Source: Silene latifolia
Taxonomy: Eukaryota > Streptophyta > Magnoliopsida > Caryophyllales > Caryophyllaceae
Direction of reading: 5' to 3'
Assembly: GCF_048544455.1 (NCBI RefSeq)
Contig: NC_133528.1
Coordinates: 50,706,293-50,770,292, forward strand
Length of the DNA: 64,000 nt
Position 1 is the first letter of the stretch. Every line of letters begins with the position of its first letter. The notes under the pieces were generated by a model, which made no database searches, was not told the origin of the DNA, and was given only the letters and a program-made list of their open reading frames with translations. This document shows, piece after piece, positions 49,566-60,337 of the stretch. The position numbers and the translations under genes are program-made.

Positions 49566-49772
49566 GGGTTTGGGTTTGGGGTTTGGGGTTTGGGGTTTGG
49601 GGTTTAGGGTTTGGGGTTTGGGTTTAGGGTTTGGGTTTTAGAGTTTGGGGTTTGGGGTTTAGGGTTTGGGGTTTGGGGTTTAGGGTTTAGGGTTTGGGGT
49701 TTGGGGTTTGGGTTTAGGGTTTGGGTTTTAGGGTTTAGGGTTTGGGGTTTGGGGTTTAGGGTTTAGGGTTTT
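49566..49772. repeat. Telomere-like GGGTTT(A/G)G array inside the MULE
   Basis: About 205 bp of GGGTTTGGGGTTT and GGGTTTAGGGTTT variants of the plant telomere unit TTTAGGG. It starts 54 bp after the stop of the ORF at 49034-49512. Confidence 0.88.
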
Positions 49773-50025
49773 AATTATGTTTTACCTTATTAAGTGTTGT
49801 GTCATGTCTGTTAAATTGTATCGTGTTTTAATCAAGTGTTGGATTGTGTTTTAATTAAAGTTGTATTTTAATTAAGTTTTAAGTACTTTCGTTCATTTCA
49901 ATGCATAACAATAAAAACACTAAAAATGTTCACACAATGAAAATATTCATACATAACGAAAGAGAATAAAAATATCCATACGCAACACAAATAAAAATAT
50001 CCGTACATAAACATAAAAATCTACA

Positions 50026-52000
50026 CTACGGGGTAAGCTCATCATCATCATCATCATCCCCAGCATCATCCTCGGCATGGTCCTCGGCTCTGAAGAACGG
50101 CTCCATCTCATCCACCAATCTCCGCGCATATTGCCACTTCCTCTCCTTGGTAGGCTGTCTATAAATCTGTGAGAAATGACGACTAAGAGCTCGGGATACC
50201 TCGGGCTCCTCGCTCATAGGAAGAGAGCGAAACGGAGTACGGCGTGCAGGGGGGTAGAAGTGCGGGTGAGAAATCTTCCTATACCAAGACATGTATCGCG
50301 TATCACACTGAAAAGGCATCAAAGCCCGGTCAAACCGCTCTCTCAAAACTATCTCGACATCACTCAAACCCCACTCCAAATCAGGAGAATCACCATAAGA
50401 CAACCTATAGCCCAAGGCGGCTTAGCCGACGATGGTCAACGATCGGGAACCGCATAGAGCTCGGGATAACTGAACATACCCGTCTCGACGGAGACACCTA
50501 TCAGTGGTACGGCTCTACTATATCCAAAAACCTAATCAACCCCGAGTAGAGAGAAATACCGCAAGTCCCGTGAGGACTAACGCCATAAGGGAGCCACGTC
50601 ACCGCTCCGCCCTAAGCCCGTCCAACCCTCGCTCGTGCTCCTCTAACAACCGAACATCTCCCTAAACCTAGGAAGCCGTGACCAAGCCTCGACAAGTGGT
50701 CTCCCCTCGACATAATATCCGGAGTGTGGTCGGAACATGGGAAAGTACTCATATATCCAAGCTTGAAGCAACGGTAGACAACCGCTAACACCCTGACCCT
50801 CCCTACGCGAAGCCATCCCCAACTGTCGATACAAGTAGGCCAATGTCGCGGCCCCCAAGCATACGTGCCGATATCACTCAACTGATCAAACAACGGCAAC
50901 ATACGGGCAATAACCCTATCACTAGACTTGTCCGTAAACAAAGTCTGTCCTACCAATACCATCATGTAAGCCCTCGTCGAGTCATGCTGGTTACCCGTCT
51001 CCGCAAGCTCTATCAACTTCTTAACCGTCAGTCCACCACCCTTGTACAACGGTGGTTTCACCTCTTCGGAGGCAATCCAAATAAAGTGGCCACCTTCCCC
51101 TTCAAACCGATCTCCTCCCTCGTAGTACCGTCCTCCATAACCCTCGTGCCATCCACCCGTATCCCAAGGATCTTCTCAACATCATGCAACAAGATAGTAA
51201 TCTCACCAAACGGCATATGAAAAGTGTTGGTGTCGGGGCCGCCACCTCTCTACAAAAGCGCTAATGAGGTTCTCGTCCAAACCGGTCATCAAAGAATGCC
51301 TCAAATGACCAAGGCCACTCCTACTAACTCTCTCCATAACACCGTCACGGACCTTTATCTTACTTAACTTCTCTAAAGCACCCGGTCTCTCGTAACACGT
51401 GATCCACGATCTCATTCCCTGACCGGTCCAACTACCATAAGCTACGTGGCCACCAAAGCTACGTAGGACGCTAAGGACACTCGGACCACCCTCAACCGGA
51501 CCCGTAAGACGCCAAGAATTATCCTGAGTCTTTGTCTTCTTCCTCCCCGTGCTACTAGATGAACCGTCACCAAGCGGCACATATCGACCTCTACCATCCC
51601 GTACCACCTTCTTGGGTGGTAGTCCGGCGGCCTCCTCGTCAAGAAAACGAGAGTCATCGTCCTCCTCTTCCTCCTCCTCCTCCTCCTCTTCCTCCTCCTC
51701 ATCATCATCATCTTGCTCAACCACATGGTCAAAATGCTCTTCCTCCTCAACATCAGAATCGCCTAATGGCTGCCTATAAAACGCACTCGGAAAATCCATC
51801 TCGGTCATAACGGGCTCGGGAATAGCGTCGGGAGTAGGGTCAACAGAAGGGCGTATTTCGATGCCCTTACCCCTGCCCCTACCCCGACCACGACGAGGAG
51901 CTAACGGTAAAGGGATACGCCGCTTAGAGCTCGTTACTCTTCGATCTTTCGTACGACCTAGTGAAGTCATAATGTAATCTTCGCTGTTCGACATCTGCAT
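50026..52000 (-). pseudogene. Plant mobile domain (PMD/MAIN-like) gene carried by the MULE
   Basis: The ATG is at 51998-52000. The N-terminal part is basic, then an acidic Glu/Asp run (about residues 95-118), then the PMD-like core: VSRSGLGHLRHSL and LISAFVERW (51203-52000), ITILLHDVEKILGIRVDGT, GLTVKKLIELAETG, LYRQLGMASRR, and LQAWIYEYFPMFRP. Frame changes occur near 51230, 51065, 50860 and 50640. The last open frame (50026-50415) has LGYRLSYGDSP and an acidic tail. PMD proteins relate to Arabidopsis MAIN/MAIL and are known inside MULEs. This copy cannot make a full protein. Confidence 0.78.
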
Positions 52001-52019
52001 TTACGAGATTAAAAAGTTA

Positions 52020-52440
52020 GTTAAATAAAATAAAAACAAGTTAAATACAAAATTAACAACTTTTAATTTAAAATAATATAAATTACACATTAAAATATAA
52101 ACTTAACAACTTTTAATACAAAATAAATACAAAATAAATACAAAATAAATACAAATTAAATACAAATTACACATTTAAATACAAAATTAACAACTTTTAA
52201 TTTTAAAAAATATAAATTACACATTAAAATATAAAATTAACAACTTTTAATACAAAAAAATTACAAATTAAATACAAATTAAATACAAATTACACATTTA
52301 AATACAAAATTAACAACTTTTAATTTAAAAAAAATATAAATTACACATTAAAATATAAAATTAACAACTTTTAATACAAAAAAAATACAAATTTAACCAT
52401 TACAAATCAAAATAAACAACTACTAAAACAAAAAAATATA
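52020..52440. repeat. AT-rich tandem repeat upstream of the PMD gene
   Basis: Six occurrences of TTAACAACTTTTAAT, spaced 45-83 bp apart, with AAATACAAATTACACATT words between. A composite unit of about 127 bp repeats roughly three times. Confidence 0.65.
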
Positions 52441-52499
52441 AATTACAAATTAAAATTAGAAATATACGGTTTTTTAAAAAAAAAAAGGTCAACACCATA

Positions 52500-52765
52500 G
52501 ACGGACTTTGAATATCAACGTCCAACCATGGATCAGACGTTGATATTCAAAGTCTAACACCAGGTAAGACGTTGAATATCAACGTCCCTGCCCACGACAG
52601 ACATGGACATTCAACGTCCACCCATGGTAGGACGTTGATATTCAACGTCCCTCCTCCATTCCAACGTTGAACATCAACGTCTGTACCCCTTTCAGACGTT
52701 GAAATTCAACGTCCATCCCCAACTTAGACGTTGAATTTCAACGTCCCCTTCCTTCCCAGACGTGC
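52500..52765. repeat. Right subterminal hairpin array of the MULE
   Basis: About eight units of 32-33 bp such as AGACGTTGATATTCAACGTC. The stems GACGTTGA/TCAACGTC mirror the array at 46905-47175. A CAA-rich stretch follows (52780-52935). Confidence 0.8.
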
Positions 52766-53252
52766 ATCTCCCCATCATCGACAACAACAACAAATCGACA
52801 ACAACAACAAAGAAGAAACAACAACAAGAAACGACAACAACAACAAACAGCAACAACAAACAACCAACAGCAACAACAAACAACAAAACACAAACAAGAA
52901 ACAACAACTACATCGACAACAACAACAAAATTGAAAACGAGAAATTTAAACAAAGACAAACAAAGACAAACATTACTAGCTTATATGTCGTGGGGGAGTT
53001 GAAACAAGGATGAATTTAATCAAATTAAACAACTAAAACTAAACTAATTGAAAAAAAAAACGACTTACTTGATTAAAAACCCGGTTGCTATGTCGGTTCT
53101 GGTGTTCCTGCGGTGGTGGTGGAGGTGTTGCGGTGGTGATGGAGGTGTTGCGGTGGTGATGCAACGGGGACGTGGTCGTGTGGTGGTGGTGTGGTGGGCG
53201 GTGGAGTCGGGTTGAAGGAGGTGTTTGAATTAAAGAGTTAATGTGAGGAATG

Positions 53253-53350
53253 GGTGAGAGAGAGAGAGAGATGCATAAGGGTAAGAGTCGTCTTTTTTTT
53301 AAAAACCGTCGACGATTTGTTACAAAACGTCGGCGACGTTTTGCAACCGG
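53253..53350 (-). repeat. Right terminal inverted repeat of the MULE
   Basis: On the minus strand it shares GACGTTTTGTAACAAATCGT and the following AAAAAAGACG word with the left terminal repeat. Confidence 0.85.
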
Positions 53351-53359
53351 GTTTTCCTA

Positions 53360-53972
53360 TGTAGAGGGATTTTAATTTGAGGAAAAGAATTCTTTTTTTT
53401 TTTCCCTTTTTCTATCTCCAGTTATCCGTAACCACCCAATTTACAGGTTAAACAGAGGAAATTATCTTGTCCTTTTATCTGCAATCTTTCGGCATCAATT
53501 GAACAACTGATTCTTCTTTTTCTCCATTGTCAAAAAAACAAAAATTGAATAACTGATAACACTGGCACATTCCTCTACCTGAATATCGTATTAAAATTAA
53601 TCACGGTGTTCATCATGGCAATTTGCTTGGTTCTTCATCTGCAATTTGAGAATGGTTTCATTAAGTAAATAGCAGACTTTCAACTAAACTTCCAAATTGC
53701 TGCAATTCAGTACGTATCATACAACTACACTACACCATTAATGTCCTTGCTGGAAATAAGTACGTTGATATCTACAAAATGTACCAACATTTGGGTCCTC
53801 GATATGACGGCTCTAAACAACTGAAACCCACAAGTATCTCAGATATTTGTGAAAATAAAATGATGTAAGAATACAAAATTCATAAATACAGTTCAAGGCC
53901 TCAGATAACTTCAGGTGCAGAAACGCCAGCGATACACGGGTGTAAACAGGCATCAACAAACTGCGTACCATT
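53360..53972. other. Intergenic/3' UTR between the MULE and CACTIN
   Basis: 613 bp holding what is left of CruP 3' sequence and the CACTIN 3' UTR. No gene was seen. Confidence 0.5.
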
Positions 53973-56900
53973 TCACCGCCTGTAACGATATCGCTTGAAG
54001 TTAAAATACAGGTGCAGTATTCCTCTTTCAAACGTGCATTTGTAACCTTTTTTGTGCGAGTATTCCCATTCTTTGTTCACAATCCGGAAGGCCTGCAAGA
54101 GATTGAACATCAGTAACAAAAACTTTTCAAGACTATACTTCAGAACTAAGTACGAACAAATATGAAATCAAGAAACGTACAATGTCTTCATAAGGAGGGC
54201 CAGCATGGAATCTAATAATACAGGTCTCGTCACTATCCCCGTCTTTCTCAGTAACATACGTGGGCGCCATCTGTTTATCGACAAGATCCGGATAGAAAAT
54301 GTTAAACTTGTACCCTTGAACTACCTTTGGAGGCGGATTATCATGATCATAATGTGTTTGGTTGTATTTATTCCATTCGTAACCCGTATGAACACGGTTG
54401 AAATATTTCGGTTTCCTTGGCCGATACTTATCATGCCACCAGTATACCTGTACACATACCCATATATTAGGATCATTGTTCAAACAATAAACAATATGCT
54501 GCGTGTAAGACTCCGTATCAAACTGGTTCACACACTTAAAACTCTTAAAGAACAGAGAAGGTTTATTTCCAAATGAGTAGGCTGTCAATGAATTGATTTC
54601 GGATTCGTCTATATTTATCCAAGTTTGAAAGTTCCCAAGCCAAGAGGATCCATATTCATAATATTTATCCCCATATGGAAATTCCCAACCCCGAGTCGAA
54701 ACCAATCCATGATATTTTAATGTAAACCAAAATTCGCATTCACCCAAATTTTTCCCTTAAATCTTTATTTGTCGCTCATCAAAGTTCATAAAGTCTATAA
54801 ATTTATAAACATCAAGCTTGTTTTGGGTATAAAATGGACTGGAAATGGATACAGTTAAGCTTTCTAAAATATTGGGTTTACACACACACACACACACACA
54901 CACACAAGTCACACATAATAAGTTGTATTTAACGCAGTTGCTATATTGAACATGAACCATACATGCATCTAGTAATATACCTGGGAATCAAGATTTATTT
55001 CTGCTCTGGAGTCAAGTATTGCATCATCATCGTCCAAGGGTCCCATAACTTTCTTAGCCCTGATCTCAAAATCATCCTCTGGTTCAGCACGTTTAGAAGT
55101 CATCGCCTCTTTCATTCGCCTTTGTTGATCCTTCAATACAGCCAAACGCTTCTTCTCCTGTAAAAGCACAGCCAGAGTGAACACACAAAAGCGATACAAG
55201 TGAGTTAAAAGAATGTATTAGAAGTATTTAATATTATTTAGGTTACCAATATGAGCTTGTCCTCATCAGGATCAATTGCTTCTTCAGCTTCATCACCATG
55301 TAACAGCTGTGGTGAGAATGAACCTTCCTCTTCCTCTTCCTCTTCCTCTTCTCTTTCTTCTGCTTCAAGAGCTTGCGTCTCCTCAGTTGTGATAGGTTCT
55401 GGTAAAAATTCTCGAGATTCTAAACAAAGGAGGTGTGTCAGGAAACCAATAAGATAAATGATCCTTTTATAAAAGAATTAAAGATGACAACACTGAGAAG
55501 AAAGTAATTCATACCTTCCATTTCAGGCTCGGTTACCACTTCAGTCTTTTCCTTCTCATATTGCAAGTTATGACCATCAAGAGGTTGTTCAAGGTGATTT
55601 AAGTGCCTCCTTAACATCTTGGCATAAATTTCTTTCAAACAAGCCTGAACATAAAAAGTGTGTGAATTTCAACTCAAACCAGCCTCTATATTACAAGCAT
55701 AACTTATATGTTTACAAATTACAACTAGCTTTTCAAACAACCCAGGTGCACATACCTTTGCCTTGTATATGTGAAGCCGTTTAAGCACAGCTTCCCAGAA
55801 CTCGACCACCTTGGCTTCGCCAGAGCGCATATCTGACTCGATTTTTGCCTGTAGCTCTTCCAAATCTTTGTGTGACTTGCCCTCTAAGAAATTTCTGACA
55901 TCTGTCTCAATACTCGAATGCAGCCCTCGTTCTTCAGCAAGTAACTCAGCAGGAGGTTGCTCTCCACGAACTCTAGCCCGATCTATTGCATCCTTTCTCC
56001 TAGCTTCACCCAGCTCCCACTCACAAACCACCATTAGTGCCTGTCAGATAATAAATCAGCCATGTATTTAAAAAACTATGGCAAAACAGTGAAGATTAGC
56101 AAAAACTAGGACTAATTTAATTGTCATCAAGTTTCATTTTTTTTCCCGTTAGTATGACTCTGATACAAAACTGAGAGGAGAAGGTAACGTTCTAACAATG
56201 TAGACTCACAGACGAAAGGAAGTTGAACATTCCACATTACATAATTTCTGGACAAGGTTCAATATTAATACCCTCAGCCAATTGCATGAAACAGAACCGC
56301 TTGAAAGAGATGTTCTGTGCCTATTGCATAATACTGGAGGATACCTGAGGGTTCCATGGCTTGAAACAGTGTCATGGTAAATCATGAGGGTCATCTTATT
56401 GCCTCAAACTATACTTTAATCAAAATGAGACATTCAGAAAGAGAGGAAGTCACAGCTATCAGCTTGTCTTACGGACTTGGACAGGGATACCAACACCCAT
56501 TTTTCTAAAACTTGCACCATAAAAGGTCATGTTTCACGATATTTAAATTAATTCTAACATAAGTAAATCAGTAAGAGCACAGAGCACTATAATAAGCAGA
56601 TAAACACCACCTCATTCATCGTACCTCAGTCCAATAAAGAGATTAAGTTGTTCTATACTTCTATATACGATTCTGAGAGAAGCTAAGAAATCTCTACGTA
56701 TACAACAACAACAACAACAACAACAACATTACCCCAGTGCCTCAATGGCTCCCGCAAATTGCGGGGTAAGGGGGGTCGGATGTACGCAGCCTTACCCTTG
56801 TGTTAGAAACACAAAGAGGCTGTTTCCGAATGACCCAAGATGAAAATTGCATCGAGAACTGCATCGAAGGACTGCTACTTCACAAGAGAAAGAAGCACAA

Positions 56901-59900
56901 CCACTTTAGTAAGCCATTTTGCTTTACTCCATCATAATTCAGAACCAAAGAGTAGTGAGTCTTTGGCTCCATTGGAAATATGGAGAAAAATTCTCTACGT
57001 ATACAAATAAACAAAAAGAAAAGCAAAACTATCCTCAAAAAAAAGAGAGGGCACTGCTAACCTAATAAACCAAATCTTAAGCATACTTATGCACATGGAA
57101 CTTCCTCATTTGTGATGAATTTTGGAGAGGTTGTCTTGTATGCTTCTTCTAGAAACTGGAATGGGATGAGTTTAGTGAAGGCATCTTTGACAAAGAGGAT
57201 AATGTATATTTGGTTACCCAATAAAAAGGGAGCCACTAAGGATTTGAAAATTAATGATATTGAAAAATGAGAAAAAAATTACAGGTGTTCACGACCCTCA
57301 TCTGTTAATGGAAGAGGACGTAACATCAATGAAAACCATGACACCAACACGGACCAACAGTCGACAAGTTAAAACGCTAATAAAAGCACAGGTCACTTCT
57401 CAAATGGATTTAATGATGAGAAAAGAAAGCGTTTTTGAGTTTCAAACATTGACATGGATTCGAGGTTAGAAAAAAATAGTAGTCTCTAGGCTTCATATAG
57501 ATTATTAAGAAGGGCTACACTCACACCACAAGCCATGATGAGAGAGTCCGAGATAATTAATTTAAAACAACTCCGACACTTATATCACACAGTATTATGA
57601 TCCTGATAGAACTAAAGAAATATATAATAGATAAGAGCAAGGCATACGAAAAGATAGAATTTCAAGTAACCATGAAAATGTCATGGTCATCAGCAATTGG
57701 GTATCTTATGTCATGGTCATCAGCAACTGGATATCTTAATCTTAATAATAAACTAGGTAGTATCCCTGCTTTAAAATTTTATTATTATAATTAAAGAAAA
57801 AATAACATAGTTTATATATGACCTTTAATATTTTTAATTATAAATAAAAATAAATCAATTTTTCTCAAATTTAATTTTTTTAGGTTTAAATTCAATGTTT
57901 TAAAATAAAATACATACCAATTTAATTAAAACTAATAAGTGCTAATTAATTATGCATGATCAACGTCTGTGATGCTCGGACTCTTCACTTCACCCCAAGG
58001 ATCCGTGTGGACCCGACCCGGATCCGGATCCCGACTCGGATCCTTCATGGACTCTGCAATGGAGAAATGCATGGAAGCCAAGACATCTGGATTTGTTTTT
58101 GTTCTTAGAAAGAACAGAATTCACGAGGAAGAAAAAGATTAGTGGGTAGGTTTATGGGTAAATGGGATTTTTCTTGTTATTTCTTTTACTATTTTTAAAT
58201 TTTAATTACTACACCTTTACTTTTACTGTCCTTTCTTCTTTTCCTATGGGGAGGTGGGACCAATGGGTAATACCGTAATACCAATACTAAATTTATGGTT
58301 TCTTCACTTTCCAACGTTGGTTTCTATTGAGTTGAAGTCTCAAAATACGAGAACTTCTCTTTAAAATTTACCAATATTTTAAGGAACCTATGACATTATT
58401 AAATTTTCTAGTAATTCAAGTCTCAAAATACGAGAACTTCTCTTTAAAATTTACCAATATTTTAAGGAACCTATAACATTATTAAATTTTCTAGTAATTC
58501 AAGAAGAATACCAGAGTCCAAATTCAAAGTTGAATCTTTCTAAAACAAGTACCTGAGTCCTTGATTTTGAGATTTCAAGGATCCGACCCTCGGATCCATA
58601 CCCGTGTCGGATCCTCGTATCCAAGTCCGAGCATCATAGATCAACGTTTATAAATTATTTTGTGACTGATCAAATATCATACTTCCTCCATTCAACTCCA
58701 CTCTACCTATTTGTATTTTGCACAAATATTAAGAAAAGTGGGGTTGGGTGGAAATATTGTGAATAAATAATAGGGTATAATGTAATTAAGTGGGGTATGC
58801 GTGGAAAAGGGTGGAGTTTGATGTAGAAGTAGTGGGGTATGAGTGACAAATATTGTAAATAAGTAATGGGGTATGAGGACAAAATGGTCATTTGGCATTC
58901 CTTTTTAGGAAATAGGTAGAGTGGAGTTGAATGGATGAAAAAGGAAAGATGGTAGAGTGGAGTTAAATGGAGGAAGTATTAATTAAAATAAAATTTATTC
59001 GAATAATACAACAATCAACAATAAGTTCTCAAATTATATCATTTCACTATACGTTGTGTTCCAAATCAATTAATACTTGTTCAAAATGATGTGAATATAA
59101 TTTTATGTAATTTTTAATTTTTTATGTATAACGTGTGATATTTAAGTATCAAACATATAGATTTCAAACTGAACTTATTCAAATGTTTTGATTGTGTCTT
59201 ACATGTGTTATGTGTCAAACATATCTATAAGAATTGCACCTTTTGTATTTTTAAACAACTATATATAAATGATGTTTAAGAGTTTACCTATAAATAAAAT
59301 AGGTTAAACTTTTCTTAAATAATATTTTTTTAAGGTTTAACTTCAAAGTATTTAAAAGATAACATATCAAATATTTAGCTAGTCATAATCAATATTTATA
59401 CTTGACGTATACATATTTTAATTGAAGATATTAAAGAAAAATATAACGTTTTTTCTAATTTTTCATGTCGTTTATAATACTATATTATTTAATAATCATT
59501 ACTTTTGTTTTGATTATTCAAATGCACTCTCGATTATTGTGTACATACGTACTCGTTATCACACTATTTAAACCTATGAAAATCTCACATGCATTCAATT
59601 TTTCGCAATATATTTTTTTTTTCATTCCCACATAAAAACTTATCTTTTAGTAGTTTTCTTTAAGTTATGTTTTTAAGAAATACAATGCTCTTCCAAATAT
59701 ATTTTTCTTAGGATTTAATGGTTTAAGTTTTATAACTTTCTCAAAATGTCTTTTTACGTAAACATAAAACATTATGAGACACTCACTTTAATCATCTCTA
59801 CAAATAAAAATATTTCAATAAATATAATGAAAATTATACTCAATTTTTCGCATTTTTCGCAATGAACGTAATTATTTACATTTTAGAATTTTTATCAAAA

Positions 59901-60247
59901 TAATTTTTTAATAAATTTAGTATCAAATCACCGTAATTATTTAATATAATTTTATAATAAAATTTATTAAACTATAATTAATATTGTGCTGAGATTTATA
60001 CAACATTTATTATGTTTATATTTAATACTCCCTCCATACCACACTAATGGTAACATTGAGAATCTTGGCACTATTTATGGTCGTAGGGAATCTTCGATAT
60101 TATTCATAATCTATAAGACAAAATATAATCATGTGAGATCTTGTTTGATTTATCGTCATTAATTCTATAAGAATATCAAATTTTTATAATTTTTAATGAT
60201 GTGTAACTAAAAATATACACGTTGCAAAACGTGTCTCGACAAGTGTG

Positions 60248-60337
<90 letters not shown>

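Larger units (their letters stand above)
46477..53350. mobile_element. 6.9-kb Mutator-like element (MULE) with three gene remnants
   Basis: Inverted ends of about 95 bp share ACAAATCGTCGACG and AAAACGTCG words (46477-46575 and 53253-53350). An exact 9-bp duplication GTTTTCCTA flanks the element (46468-46476, 53351-53359). Inside are a FAR1/MULE-type transposase gene (+), an unknown ORF (+) and a plant-mobile-domain gene (-). All three are frame-damaged, so it is probably non-autonomous today. It lies 220 bp after the CruP stop, in or next to its 3' UTR. Confidence 0.9.

Noticed and set aside
49566-49772. A true chromosome end
   Set aside because: The units are degenerate, the tract is short and it is enclosed by an intact MULE with matching ends and target duplication.
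51549-51810. Ser-rich and Pro-rich frames on the plus strand
   Set aside because: They are shadows of the acidic Glu/Asp run of the PMD pseudogene on the minus strand.
57254-57794. Short plus-strand frames in CACTIN intron 2
   Set aside because: No domain, poor codon pattern, and inside an intron crowded with insertions.
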